Source: Deltaproteobacteria bacterium (GTDB lineage Bacteria; Myxococcota_A; Polyangia; Polyangiales; Polyangiaceae). Taken from it: a stretch of DNA of 52,234 nt. Position numbers and translations under genes: made by a program. The stretch's first letter is position 1; every line of letters begins with the position of its first letter. Location of the stretch: NCBI GenBank assembly GCA_003235365.1, contig QJWJ01000051.1, positions 1-52,234 on the forward strand, in the 5' to 3' direction. This document shows positions 33,151-42,722 of the stretch, in pieces. The notes beneath the pieces were generated by a model. It had not been told where the DNA came from. It made no database searches and saw only the letters and a list, made by a program, of their open reading frames with translations.

Positions 33151-34464
33151 ATGGTGACTCGAATCGAAGTGTCGACCGCGCTCGACGCGGGTGGGGCGGC
33201 CCGGCGCGACGCCCCGCGTCAGACCACGAGGACCACCGAGGCGAGGCATTTTGGGAAGTACCTGACCGTGCTCACCTCACTGGTCGGTGGTGTCGCCGTG
33301 TTCGAACTCCTCGGCTACGGCCTGTATCACGAGCGCTGGATCCAGCTCGGCGCGATCACGCTGATCTGTTACTTCATCGCGCTGGTCGCCGTCGCTCGAC
33401 CGCTGCTCAAGCGTGGACACACGACTCAAGCCGTCATGATCACGTGTTTTGGCATGCTGATGATGACCCTATCTTACGTGATCGTGGTCCCCGCCTTGTA
33501 CCCGGTGCTCGTCGGTCTGCCCGTGGTGGTGGTCGCGACGGCGCTGCCATTCGCGGGCATTCGACTTCTGAACGTGCTGGCAGTCACGGCCTGGCTGACG
33601 ACGCTGGCAATCGGCGCCTTCGGCCTGTGGTACCGCGCCCCGGAACCGGCGTCGCCGTTCCTGAGCATTCTCAACTTGGTTGGCATCGGCTGCGTGTTTT
33701 CGTTGGTGCTGATGCTGCTCGTGCAATATCGCATTCGAAGCCGCATGCAGTTGAAGGAAGTCCAACAGGCGAACGCCGCACTTCGTTACGCCAACCAGGA
33801 GCTGGAGGCGTTCAGTTACTCCGTATCGCACGATCTACGTGCACCGCTTCGCGCGATCAACGGCTACAGCGACGCGCTGATGGAGGACTACCGTGAACGT
33901 CTCGACGACGAAGCAGTCGTGTACCTCGACAACCTGAAACGCGGCGCAACACGTATGGGGTCGCTGATCGACGACCTGTTGTCACTCTCCCAGGTGAACC
34001 GCACCGTGCTGCGACGAAAACAGGTCGACTTGTCGAAACTCGCCTCGCGAATCGTGAGGGACGCCGCACCGCCGGACAGGGTCCGCTTCACGGTCGAACC
34101 AAACCTGACAGCGTCTGCCGACGCGGCGCTGATTGAGGTGTTGCTGAACAACCTTCTCGGCAACGCACTCAAATTCAGTGCTCACGTCGATTCGCCGCGA
34201 GTGCACTTTGGCCGCAGTGTCGAAGGCGGTGAGGTACACTTTGCCGTTTCGGACAACGGCGCTGGCTTCGACATGCGCTACATCGACAAGCTTTTCAAGC
34301 CCTTCCAGCGCCTGCACACCGAGCGCGACTTCCCGGGCACGGGGATCGGGTTGGCGACGTGCGCCCGCGTAGTGCACAAACACGACGGAAGGATTTGGGC
34401 AACCTCGACGGTCGGACGGGGCACGACCATTCACTTCACTCTGGACCGAGGCAAAACGCCATGA
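33151..34464 (+). CDS. membrane histidine kinase
   Basis: A 437-residue sensor kinase. The ATG at 33151 has a perfect ribosome binding site, AAGGAGG, at 33134-33140. About six membrane segments cover residues 35-205 with only short loops, so it probably senses inside or at the membrane. The kinase part has the phospho-His in SYSVSHDLRAPLRAI, the N box LLNNLLGNALKFSA, the G1 box DNGAGFDMRYID, FKPFQRLH, and the G2 box GTGIGLATCARV. This HisKA pattern is phytochrome-like. Its stop overlaps the ATG of the next response regulator gene, so the pair is co-translated. Confidence 0.92.
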   Translation: MVTRIEVSTALDAGGAARRDAPRQTTRTTEARHFGKYLTVLTSLVGGVAVFELLGYGLYHERWIQLGAITLICYFIALVAVARPLLKRGHTTQAVMITCFGMLMMTLSYVIVVPALYPVLVGLPVVVVATALPFAGIRLLNVLAVTAWLTTLAIGAFGLWYRAPEPASPFLSILNLVGIGCVFSLVLMLLVQYRIRSRMQLKEVQQANAALRYANQELEAFSYSVSHDLRAPLRAINGYSDALMEDYRERLDDEAVVYLDNLKRGATRMGSLIDDLLSLSQVNRTVLRRKQVDLSKLASRIVRDAAPPDRVRFTVEPNLTASADAALIEVLLNNLLGNALKFSAHVDSPRVHFGRSVEGGEVHFAVSDNGAGFDMRYIDKLFKPFQRLHTERDFPGTGIGLATCARVVHKHDGRIWATSTVGRGTTIHFTLDRGKTP

Positions 34465-34889
34465 AGCCGTACATTCTGCTCGTCGAGGACAGCGAAGACG
34501 ACATCGTACTGACCCAGCGCGCGCTGCAAAAGAACCACATCGCCAACCACTTGATGATCGCGCGTGATGGCGAAGAAGCCCTCGACATCCTGTTTCGGCG
34601 CGGAGACTCAGCACACATCGAGGAACATCCGTTGCTGGTGCTGCTGGATCTGAAACTGCCAAAGATCGACGGCCTACAAGTACTGGCGGAAGTTCGCAGC
34701 AATCCCTCAACGCGACGACTGCCGGTGGTCATGCTGACGACATCCACCGAACAGCGCGACGTGGCGGCGGGCTACGACAAAGGAGTGAACAGCTACATTC
34801 GAAAACCCGTGAGTTTCGAACAGTTCGTCGCCGCCGTGGGCCAAGTCGGCGTCTACTGGCTGATGCTCAACGAACCCCCACCGCCTTGA
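34461..34889 (+). CDS. Rcp1-type single-domain response regulator
   Basis: A 142-residue receiver domain, ATG overlapping the histidine kinase stop (ATGA). It has LVEDSEDDIVLTQRAL, the acceptor Asp in LLDLKLPKIDGLQVL, VVMLTTSTE and Lys in SYIRKPVSFEQF. The short YWLMLNEPPP tail is usual for this group. It is the natural phosphate acceptor for the kinase just upstream. Lacking an output domain, it probably acts by protein contact or phosphorelay. An upstream 34-codon extension of the frame is ignored. Confidence 0.92.
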   Translation: MKPYILLVEDSEDDIVLTQRALQKNHIANHLMIARDGEEALDILFRRGDSAHIEEHPLLVLLDLKLPKIDGLQVLAEVRSNPSTRRLPVVMLTTSTEQRDVAAGYDKGVNSYIRKPVSFEQFVAAVGQVGVYWLMLNEPPPP

Positions 34890-35011
34890 CAGACCGCCCC
34901 ATACCTACCCAGGCGGAGTGGCGCGCCACGCAGCCCGCCCGGCGACCGACACGAATGCCCCACCCCAGACGCAGCGCTCCGCGAGGTGATCTGCTGTTAT
35001 GCTGGAGCATC

Positions 35012-37099
35012 ATGCACGGTGATCCACGCGACGCCGCGGGGCTGCCCCCGCCTGCATCTGGTTCCAACGGGCGGCAGAGCCCGGAGCGCGCCGAGGGAGT
35101 CCCCGACGACGCCAGGTGGAACCCGGATGCGCACAGCTGGTGGTCTGGGCCGCTCGACGCTCAGAGCCAGCCTCACGGCGTGCGCCAGGTGCACCGGGTG
35201 GACGGCAGCCTCGAGATGGAACTCACCTACTACCACGGCACTTTGGAAGGGCCATTTCGTCGCTTTCACCCGAATGGCGACGTCTCGCGACGCGGCCGAT
35301 ACCGCGCGGGTCAGCTCGATGGGGAGGTCGTAGCGTTCGCTTCGGAAGCGCCATCACCGGAGACGCTGCGCGCCTGTTGCGTCCCGCCCGGCGCGGTGAC
35401 CCTCCACGCTGAATACGTCGCTGGCAGCTGCCGCAGCGAACATTTCTACGATGCTCGACGGAGGCTGCTGCTCGAAGACGGTTCACTACATCCGGACCGT
35501 CCCGAGTCGGTCCCCGCCGAAGCGCGCTTCGACCTGCGCCAGCAGCGCTGGGTTCACGGCACCTATGGTCCGCGAGGCAAAGATGGACGGTTCGAATGGT
35601 ACGACCGTGGAGGCCAATTGGTGGAGCTCGCCGACTTCGAGGACGGGCAACGGCACGGTGATTGGCAACGCTACGAGTCGGGACGGCTCAGATTCCGATG
35701 CGAGCAGGTCCACGGCGTGCCTCACGGCGTGTTCTTCGAACGCGTCGAACCAGGTCGCCATTCGGACGAATCCATCGCCGAGCGCCGCGGACAGCTCGAT
35801 CGAGGCAGGCATGTCGGTGTGTGGCGCTACAGGACGGACGGCGGCCAGCTGGTTGCCGAGGTCGACCACGGCCTGCCTGTCGAGTCCGTCAGTGCCGAAC
35901 ATCCCGCGCTGAGCAGCGCCGCGCACGGCACTCCAAGCGCGGAACACCGAGACGTCGACGCCGACGTGCTGCAGGCCGTCGCTCGTGGCCTCGACGGGTC
36001 GGGGCAACACGCACTGGCGTTCTTGGTCGAATTGCGCCTCGCGGCACTGCGAGGCGTCGAAGCGCCACAGCGTTGTCCGCGGCTCGACGACCGTGCCAGC
36101 CGCACGCTCATCCGTCGACGGACCGATGACCCGAGCGAGCTCGAACAGAAGCTTTCGGGGCTGGCTGCCGCGTTGCTGGAAGGCGCTGATCCGTCGAGTG
36201 TATTGAGGCAGATGGCCAGCGTGCTGGTGCGATCACCAAGACAAGCATTGGCTTTGAGCGATGCAGCTGTTTACTTGGATCAACGATCCACGAGCGCGCG
36301 GATCACCCGTGCCTTGGCGCTGCTCGATCTCGGTTGGGTCGAACACGCACGACGAGACGCCCAGTGGCTCGAGGTGACGTCGCCGGGCTCGAGTCGCGCC
36401 TTGAGCATCGCGGAGCTGTTTCCCAGCTTCGAGTTCTGGCCGGCCCAGACCACCTTGCTCGAGCGGGCAATGGAGGAGCTACCGACTACCGTGGCCCAAG
36501 ACATCAGGAGCCTGCGACGCGCAATCGCAAAGTGTGCACTGCGCCTGGAGTCCCTGCGCGACGCGCTGCGCGACGTCTGCCACAGCAACGAGCAGCACTG
36601 GTTTCCACCGGATCTCTCCGAGCTGGCACGCGCCGAACCCGTCGAACTCGAGAGCTACAGTTTCGTCACCGACGAAGCGGAAGAACCGGACACCGTCCTC
36701 GTTCAGGAGCGCCTGAGGCTGGATGGGCACGGCGTCACGGCTCTGATGTGGCAAGCGCGACGTGAGTGGACGTTGCTGTGTTGGCTGTGCTGGAGTGCTG
36801 GTCTCCAGCACGTTGCCCAACCCGATCAGCTCGCGCCGCCCACCTCCTTCGCGTTGGCGTTGACCACCGCCTTCGCTCGCCATTGGACGGCCGCAGATCG
36901 CGTCCAGACCTTCGGGCTTCGCGCACGCACGAGCAACATCCCGGCCTTCGAGTGGGAGGGGACGTCCGTCGACGAGCTCACGCTGGAGCAGGCCATGCTG
37001 GCTCGCGACGAGTACCTCGAAATGCGCGCGGCGCTCTTCTTCGCGGGCGACGGGACTTGTCGTTCGCCGTGGCAAGACGATTTGCGTGATCCGGGCTGA
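35012..37099 (+). CDS. large MORN-repeat protein
   Basis: A 695-residue protein without a signal peptide. Residues about 35-320 carry some six MORN-like repeats (for example TYYHGTLEGPFRRFHPNGDVSRR, DFEDGQRHGDWQRYESGRLRF and RGQLDRGRHVGVWRY), similar to those of YwqK-type proteins. The rest is helical and Leu/Ala/Arg-rich with no known domain. The ATG at 35012 follows a GGAGC stretch; the upstream frame, which overlaps the response regulator end, is a shadow. The gap to that gene is 122 bases, so co-transcription is possible but unproven. A role in binding membranes or partners is inferred only from the repeats. Confidence 0.75.
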   Translation: MHGDPRDAAGLPPPASGSNGRQSPERAEGVPDDARWNPDAHSWWSGPLDAQSQPHGVRQVHRVDGSLEMELTYYHGTLEGPFRRFHPNGDVSRRGRYRAGQLDGEVVAFASEAPSPETLRACCVPPGAVTLHAEYVAGSCRSEHFYDARRRLLLEDGSLHPDRPESVPAEARFDLRQQRWVHGTYGPRGKDGRFEWYDRGGQLVELADFEDGQRHGDWQRYESGRLRFRCEQVHGVPHGVFFERVEPGRHSDESIAERRGQLDRGRHVGVWRYRTDGGQLVAEVDHGLPVESVSAEHPALSSAAHGTPSAEHRDVDADVLQAVARGLDGSGQHALAFLVELRLAALRGVEAPQRCPRLDDRASRTLIRRRTDDPSELEQKLSGLAAALLEGADPSSVLRQMASVLVRSPRQALALSDAAVYLDQRSTSARITRALALLDLGWVEHARRDAQWLEVTSPGSSRALSIAELFPSFEFWPAQTTLLERAMEELPTTVAQDIRSLRRAIAKCALRLESLRDALRDVCHSNEQHWFPPDLSELARAEPVELESYSFVTDEAEEPDTVLVQERLRLDGHGVTALMWQARREWTLLCWLCWSAGLQHVAQPDQLAPPTSFALALTTAFARHWTAADRVQTFGLRARTSNIPAFEWEGTSVDELTLEQAMLARDEYLEMRAALFFAGDGTCRSPWQDDLRDPG

Positions 37100-37120
37100 C
37101 GTGGTGCGCGCGCGAGGCGG

Positions 37121-37136
37121 GTCGAGACAGCTCGAC
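37121..37136. terminator. small hairpin after the MORN-repeat gene
   Basis: A GTCGAG/CTCGAC stem with a 4-base loop, 22 bases after the stop codon. The stem is short and lacks a T-run, so it is a weak terminator candidate. Confidence 0.3.
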
Positions 37137-37157
37137 ATTGAGGCAAGACAGGGCTAG

Positions 37158-37181
37158 ATGAGCGTTCGCGTGAACGCTCAT
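37158..37181. promoter_or_regulatory. perfect 10-bp inverted repeat upstream of the GST-like gene
   Basis: The arms ATGAGCGTTC and GAACGCTCAT pair perfectly around a 4-base core. The size and symmetry fit a TetR-type operator better than a terminator, because no T-run follows. It lies about 120 bases before the GST-like start. No TetR-like gene is nearby, so the binding protein is unknown. Confidence 0.45.
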
Positions 37182-37234
37182 TCGATGCAACAGAGAATGG
37201 AGTCGAGAAAACGACTGCAACCGGGGGCGGTTTC

Positions 37235-37261
37235 TCGGGCCCTCACCAAACAGGGGCCCGA
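37235..37261. other. GC-rich hairpin upstream of the GST-like gene
   Basis: TCGGGCCC and GGGCCCGA form a perfect 8-bp stem with an 11-base loop, ending about 43 bases before the GST-like ATG. It may attenuate read-through from the left or lie in the 5' leader. Confidence 0.4.
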
Positions 37262-37303
37262 AAGACTGCCCGGCAATCGTGCTCACCCAGTTGGTGACGA
37301 GTC

Positions 37304-37933
37304 ATGACTCGAAGCTCGTGCACACTCGTCGCGCGTTCCAGTTCACACTTCTCCCGTGTCGCACGCATCTACGCGCACGAATTGGCCGTGCCCTACGATT
37401 TCGAGCCAGTCTACGACTTGCAAAGCACGACCCCCCACACCTATGGCGACAACCCACTGATGCGGGTGCCCAGTTTGCGTACCCGCGAGGGCACGTGGTT
37501 CGGTACGTTGAGCACGTGTCGCCAACTCGCTCGCCTAGGCAATGCGAGCGGCCGACTGTTGTGGCCGGAAGATCTGAACACGCCGCTGGGCTCCAACGCC
37601 CAAGAGGTAGCACTCGACGCCATGGCAACGGGCGTCGTCATCGTCACGGCGCGCATGGCAGGAATCGACGATGCCTCTCAATACTCGACCAAACCCCGCG
37701 CGCGGCTCGTGGCAGCCATCGATTGGCTGGAGGCACATCTGCAGTCAGCGCTCGAAGAGCTGCCCCCACGTCAGCTGAGCTTCCTGGAAGTGAGCAGCTA
37801 CTGTCTGCTCACACACCTCGCGTTCCGGGGCCTGGGCTCACTCGACGGCCACCCACGCTTGCGCGACTTCTGCGACACGTTTGGGCAACGCGCGTCCGCG
37901 CGAGCGACCGGCTACTTCTTCGACGAGCCGTGA
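37304..37933 (+). CDS. glutathione S-transferase-like protein
   Basis: A 209-residue soluble protein. The N-terminal 75 residues follow a thioredoxin-like fold (CTLVARSSSHFSRVARIYAHEL, NPLMRVPSLRTREGTWFGTL) as in the GST family, and the remainder is helical, as in the GST C-terminal domain (LSFLEVSSYCLLTHLAFRGL, HPRLRDFCDTF). The catalytic Ser, Cys or Tyr cannot be assigned with confidence; a Ser or Cys in SSCTL is possible. Its natural substrate is unknown. The ATG at 37304 lies right after the two upstream repeats, and a strong hairpin overlaps its stop. Confidence 0.75.
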   Translation: MTRSSCTLVARSSSHFSRVARIYAHELAVPYDFEPVYDLQSTTPHTYGDNPLMRVPSLRTREGTWFGTLSTCRQLARLGNASGRLLWPEDLNTPLGSNAQEVALDAMATGVVIVTARMAGIDDASQYSTKPRARLVAAIDWLEAHLQSALEELPPRQLSFLEVSSYCLLTHLAFRGLGSLDGHPRLRDFCDTFGQRASARATGYFFDEP

Positions 37934-37948
37934 GGGGTCGTCGAAGAA
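37916..37948. terminator. bidirectional hairpin between convergent genes
   Basis: A perfect 11-bp stem (TTCTTCGACGA and TCGTCGAAGAA) with an 11-base loop spans the stop codon of the GST-like gene and ends 10 bases before the stop of the convergent DUF3999 gene. It probably ends transcription from both sides. There is no T-run beyond the stem. Confidence 0.55.
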
Positions 37949-37958
37949 CGAGGCATGC

Positions 37959-39434
37959 TCACTCGTCGCGCGGTGCGTCCACACGGTCCATACGACGCCA
38001 CAATGCCACGGACAAGCCGCCGAGAAGTAACACGGCCGCACTCAACGCGCTCCACAGCGCGAGCCTGCGCCAATCGCGCCCGGGAGTCGGAGCCTCGAGC
38101 AGTGCTGCGCCGCCCGTCTCCACGATGGGTCCCATCTCGACGGTGCTGGAGTTCAGCTCGTCGCTCACCCCATCGAGCAGCCCGCTCAGATCGCTCAGTT
38201 CGACGCTTGCCGCGGCGGCACCGTGCCGACCGAAGGCCAGTTGAAAGGGCCCCTGCCCTCGCGCCAGGAACAACAACTGCTCGGGCGCGGTCCGCGCACG
38301 AAGCCGAACCGCACCGCTCCCCAGTCCGCCCCCCTTGGGGGAAACGACGAGGCGAACGTGCCGCATACGCTCACCAGAAACACGCACCGGCGCGCCGCGG
38401 AGGATTCGACCGGCGCGCTCGACCTGATAGAACTGCCGGGCCCCGAGCGAGTGCGACGGCGAGTCGACGTCGCGTTGCATCTCGACCGATCCCTCGATGA
38501 GCGTGTTGGGTTCGCTGAATGTGAACTCGAGCGACCGCACCGGCAGACTTGCCCCCAGATCGAACTGCCAGGTAGATGCTTGCTTGGTATCACGCTGCCC
38601 ATCTACCTCGAGCACCGGGAGCTCCACGGCACGTCGTCGAGCAACGAGTTCGGCCTCGATGGCGTCAATCCGTGCAGGAGCCAGCCCTTCCCACGTCAAC
38701 CGGAGATACGGCGCGCTGAGGCCGTCGAGCTCCAGGTCGTGCGCGTCGATGCTGAACTCACCGTGTCGCAAAGACACCAGACTGCCCCGAACAGGCGTAC
38801 GAACGAAGTCGAGAAGATCCGAGCTGCGCTCCAGTGCAACGCGCCAAACGAAGCTCGGTTCTGTACCGCTGAGCGAGAAGTGCATGCGCGCGATCCCGCG
38901 CGGCAGTTGGCTGGCATCGATCACTACGGAGCGCATGACCCCCGAATCGTCGCCCGCTCTCTTCTCCGACGATTGAGGGACGGCCACCTTGACGAGCGTC
39001 CCGTCAGCTCGTCGAGCGACCTGGACCGACACGACGCTGGACGGGTGCGACGAGGCGGCGTTCTGCTCGACGATGGGAAAGAACGGCAGCGAGACCACCT
39101 GGCTCGACTCGTTCTCGTGGAGCTCCAGCTCGCGAATTGCGTAGGGCACCAGCTGTCCCGCGGCGTCGAACACGCGCACCGCCGCGCGATCAGGATCGAC
39201 GCGCAACAGGACTTCCCGAGGTAGAACGAGCGCCTGGACGGGCGACTCGTTCTGAACGTCGAGCCGCATCGCGTAGGCGAAGTCGGAGACCGTCAATTCC
39301 GTGGCGGCTGTGGGCGCGGCTGCGGCGCCCCTGTCGAACAGCAACACCGACAGCAGTACTCCAACGGCAATGCCGCAGCCGTCACGGCAACCGCTCGCGA
39401 GCCACCGCTTCGTCAACTGTGAGAGCCAGGTCAT
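37959..39434 (-). CDS. DUF3999-family exported protein
   Basis: A 491-residue protein of the DUF3999 type. The start gives a signal-like hydrophobic stretch (GIAVGVLLSVLLFDRGAAA) and the mature part is beta-rich, with LTVSDFAYAMRLDVQNESPVQALVL at the start. A C-terminal helix (LWSALSAAVLLLGGLSVAL) plus RRM anchors it in the inner membrane. The ATG at 39434 overlaps the stop of the DUF2339 gene. The two are regularly paired in Proteobacteria, so they likely form one membrane complex of unknown role, perhaps in cell-envelope homeostasis. The 90 codons upstream of this start are a shadow. Confidence 0.82.
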   Translation of the reverse strand: MTWLSQLTKRWLASGCRDGCGIAVGVLLSVLLFDRGAAAAPTAATELTVSDFAYAMRLDVQNESPVQALVLPREVLLRVDPDRAAVRVFDAAGQLVPYAIRELELHENESSQVVSLPFFPIVEQNAASSHPSSVVSVQVARRADGTLVKVAVPQSSEKRAGDDSGVMRSVVIDASQLPRGIARMHFSLSGTEPSFVWRVALERSSDLLDFVRTPVRGSLVSLRHGEFSIDAHDLELDGLSAPYLRLTWEGLAPARIDAIEAELVARRRAVELPVLEVDGQRDTKQASTWQFDLGASLPVRSLEFTFSEPNTLIEGSVEMQRDVDSPSHSLGARQFYQVERAGRILRGAPVRVSGERMRHVRLVVSPKGGGLGSGAVRLRARTAPEQLLFLARGQGPFQLAFGRHGAAAASVELSDLSGLLDGVSDELNSSTVEMGPIVETGGAALLEAPTPGRDWRRLALWSALSAAVLLLGGLSVALWRRMDRVDAPRDE

Positions 39435-42430
39435 GCCTCGACCTCCGTACGGCGCGGAGGGAGTGGTGAAAGGTAACCGACCACGAGCAGTGCCAACCCC
39501 ACCGCCAGGAACGTCACGATCCGGGCGACAGTACTCTGGCGGGACAAGTCCACGAGGAACAGTTTTGCGACGGTGATGGCCATCAACCCCGCGGCGGTCA
39601 TCCACACCACACGCCATCGCCGTCTCGTCGCCAGGAACAAGACGGCAACCGCGAGCAACGTCCAGGCGCCGCTCAACATCCAATGCATCTGTGGCGACGC
39701 CCACAGCGCGTCGAGCCGGTACCCGACGCCGGTCTGATGGTGCACCGCGCGCGCCAACACGCCGTTGAACCAGACGAACCCGACCGCCGATGCGAACGCG
39801 TACCAGACCGCCCCGAGCGTCACGCCCAACCTACCCCGTGCTCGGACGAAGTACGCAATGCATGCCACGAGGCCGAGCAGATGAGCGAGATCCAACGGAT
39901 TGAGCAGAGGCAACGTCTCCAATGGCCCGGCATCGCCATCACAGTCGAGAGTCTGAAAAGCCACCACCGTGAGGCTCATGAGGACGCCCGTAAGCGGCAC
40001 TTCGGCACGAAACCGCGCTTCGTGAACCCCAAAGGGCCACGAGGAACTGTCGGCCAGGGCCGTGACCCCGAGCAGTGCAACGCTGATGCACACCACGAAC
40101 GCCGCATTGCCCCAAGCCGGGGCGAGCTCGGCGCGCACGGTACAGGCTGTGATCGCCACCAGCCCCACCAGCGCAACGAGACTCCACACAGCGACCACAA
40201 AAGTGTAATCCAGCCACCGTGGCCCCTGGGAAACGAAGCGCCGCAAACTCACGCCAATCGCAGCAAAGGATACGAGCCACCCCAGACTCCAGCCGTGGGC
40301 GAGCGGATCACGGTCGACATCGAGGCCAAACCAAACGACACACAACGGGGTGACGACGAACGAGCCCAACGCCAGCCATCTTCCAAACCCGTAGTCCAGC
40401 ACGGAACTGACCACCTCGAGCAGCAGACACGTGCCACCGAAGAACGCCAGATAACCGCCCGGTAGCAGGCTTGCGTCGAGCTGCTCAGCGAGGGCCACCA
40501 GGCCCAACCCCAACCAGAAACACATCCCCCAAACCAGCAACCCCTGAACGAGCCCCCAGCCAGCGCCGACCCGATCACGGTGTTTGGACGCCACCCAACT
40601 CACCAGGTAACACGACACAGCTAGTAACGCGCCACCCAGCAAGTGGTCTGTCGCTGGCGTGCTGACTGCGTCGCCTTGCGAGAAACCAGAATCGGCGGTG
40701 TACCCGATGAGGACGGAAACACCGGCAGCAACCTGTAGCAGCGCGCCGACCCACTGTCGCAAACGCCGGCCGTGCCTCGCCCCGAGCCAATACATGCCCG
40801 CCCCTTCGAGAGCCCAGGCCGCGCCCGTCAAGTTGTGATCGGACAGCGCGTACGGAATCGCCAACGTCCCAAACCCAGCACCGATGACCAACGACGATTC
40901 GAACAGGGCGCGAAAGTGTCGGGGGCGCGTGCGCAGCAGCGCCCAGGCTGCCGCGACGTAGAGAGCGCCAAACCCAGCAACGGCAAATGCCATCATCATC
41001 GGTTGACCGCGCAGCAACGCCCCCTGAAGCACGAGTACCGTCAGCGGCGTGCCGAACGTGAGCGAGCTGTCCAGCGCGCGGTGCCCACCGTCGTCCCGTG
41101 CGTCCGCTCCCATTCGGGCGCGGAGCAAGATGGGGATGGCCGCGAAGATCAGAAAGAAGGCAAGCAGGAACGGCTCGGTGGTCGTGAGCTTCTGCGGTTC
41201 GTACTTCAAGACGCCCCACGCGGTGCCAATGCCGAACGTGCACACGAACCCGAGCAACGCGACGACACGCCAACCCTTGGCGACGCAGATGCCCAATACG
41301 GCCAAGTCGAGCAGAAGGTAGTATCCGAACAGGCCGACGTGATTGTCACTCCCGGACGAAGCGAGCACCGGCGCACTGAACCCGCCGAGGGTGCCAAGTA
41401 TGATCAACGCAACGCGGTCTTGAAGCGCCGCTAGGGTACAGCTGAAGACCGAAACAGCGGCGAGCAACGCAAACGCCAACCCCGCTGGTAGCAGTTCGTA
41501 GACCCGGTAAGAGAAGAAGACCGACAGGTACAACGCTGCGACGCCACCGCCCTGCAACGTCTCCGCAAAGCCAGGGCGTGCCTGCCGAGCCCGATAGCCG
41601 AAACCAATCAAGCCCATCGCGAGCAGCGCGACGGATCCCATGCGCAATTCGATGGGAAACAGATCGTTGTCGGCGGCCCACTTGAGCAGCAGCACGACCC
41701 CGACCAGCAACACCAGGATCCCCACTCTGACGATGGTGTTGCCGCCAAAGAGGAATTCGCGCATTGCCTTGCCCAGATTCAACGGGCCGCCAGCCCCTGC
41801 TTCCTGGCGCGGGCGCGGTGGTGGCTCGAAGGGCCTCCTTGCCACTGGCACGGCGGTCGCTGCGGAGCTCGTTGCTGGCACAGGGCGAATGTTCGCGTCG
41901 GCTGCTGACACCGCGGCGACGCGCGGACCCACGTCGCCGCTGGCAGCCACCTTCGGGGTGAGGGTGGGTAGAGCGGCCGGCATCGTGGGGGCAGGCGGCG
42001 GCGGAACGGCGTTGGCTTGGAGCATCGAGGGTGTCGCCGCTGGCGCCGGCTGCTGGACGTCCGCGTCGACGTCCCCATCGGCAGTTGGGCGCGCCGCCAA
42101 ACGCTGCCCCTCGTGCCAGAGCCACACCACGTTGTTTTGCAGCTGATGAATCTGCGGACGTTGCTCGTCGATGACGGCCTGCAACCGTTCCCGAGTCGCC
42201 TGCAGGTCGACGACCTTCCGACGAACGTCGAGCGCGACTCCCAGTGCGACGCCCGCGATTGCCGCGAGCCAGGGCCCCCCCGCGTCGTCGGCAATCAGAC
42301 CCAGTAGCAGCCCCGCGATCCCCAAGCCCAGTGCGATCATGCGTCTCGGTACTCCAACGTCGCCCCTTTTCACGCGCCGACGAGCGACCTGCAGAAGCGC
42401 CGCCGCTTCTCGAGATCGTGACTCTCCCAT
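39431..42430 (-). CDS. DUF2339-family polytopic membrane protein
   Basis: A 999-residue membrane protein, one of the largest in the window. After two early helices (about residues 35-75) and a Pro/Ala-rich cytoplasmic linker (about 120-200), the membrane domain starts near MREFLFGGNTIVRVGILVLLVGV and runs to the end with some 25 or more hydrophobic segments. FLFGGNTIVRVGIL and LKWAADNDLFPIELRM are typical of DUF2339. Function is unknown. The ATG at 42430 is preferred; a GTG four codons earlier (42442) is also possible. It is the first gene of a two-gene operon with DUF3999. Confidence 0.85.
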   Translation of the reverse strand: MGESRSREAAALLQVARRRVKRGDVGVPRRMIALGLGIAGLLLGLIADDAGGPWLAAIAGVALGVALDVRRKVVDLQATRERLQAVIDEQRPQIHQLQNNVVWLWHEGQRLAARPTADGDVDADVQQPAPAATPSMLQANAVPPPPAPTMPAALPTLTPKVAASGDVGPRVAAVSAADANIRPVPATSSAATAVPVARRPFEPPPRPRQEAGAGGPLNLGKAMREFLFGGNTIVRVGILVLLVGVVLLLKWAADNDLFPIELRMGSVALLAMGLIGFGYRARQARPGFAETLQGGGVAALYLSVFFSYRVYELLPAGLAFALLAAVSVFSCTLAALQDRVALIILGTLGGFSAPVLASSGSDNHVGLFGYYLLLDLAVLGICVAKGWRVVALLGFVCTFGIGTAWGVLKYEPQKLTTTEPFLLAFFLIFAAIPILLRARMGADARDDGGHRALDSSLTFGTPLTVLVLQGALLRGQPMMMAFAVAGFGALYVAAAWALLRTRPRHFRALFESSLVIGAGFGTLAIPYALSDHNLTGAAWALEGAGMYWLGARHGRRLRQWVGALLQVAAGVSVLIGYTADSGFSQGDAVSTPATDHLLGGALLAVSCYLVSWVASKHRDRVGAGWGLVQGLLVWGMCFWLGLGLVALAEQLDASLLPGGYLAFFGGTCLLLEVVSSVLDYGFGRWLALGSFVVTPLCVVWFGLDVDRDPLAHGWSLGWLVSFAAIGVSLRRFVSQGPRWLDYTFVVAVWSLVALVGLVAITACTVRAELAPAWGNAAFVVCISVALLGVTALADSSSWPFGVHEARFRAEVPLTGVLMSLTVVAFQTLDCDGDAGPLETLPLLNPLDLAHLLGLVACIAYFVRARGRLGVTLGAVWYAFASAVGFVWFNGVLARAVHHQTGVGYRLDALWASPQMHWMLSGAWTLLAVAVLFLATRRRWRVVWMTAAGLMAITVAKLFLVDLSRQSTVARIVTFLAVGLALLVVGYLSPLPPRRTEVEA

Positions 42431-42722
42431 GCCCTGGCTCACTGAAGCGGGGCTGGGTCTAGGCTTAACACAATCGCCGTCGAGGATCAGATACGAGCAC
42501 CATTCGATGATCTCCCCGGCCCACGAGATCCAGATACACTACACCCCCAAATGGGCGCGCAAACCGCGAACTCGCACCAACATCCACGGGAGACCGGGCT
42601 GCATACTGAGTTACGCACGACCGGCGGCTCGCTCGCCGAGAGGTGACTCGCCGCTCCGACGAAGCATGCGGGGCACCGCACCGCAGCTCACCCCGACGGG
42701 CCGATGCGCTACAATCCAGCCA

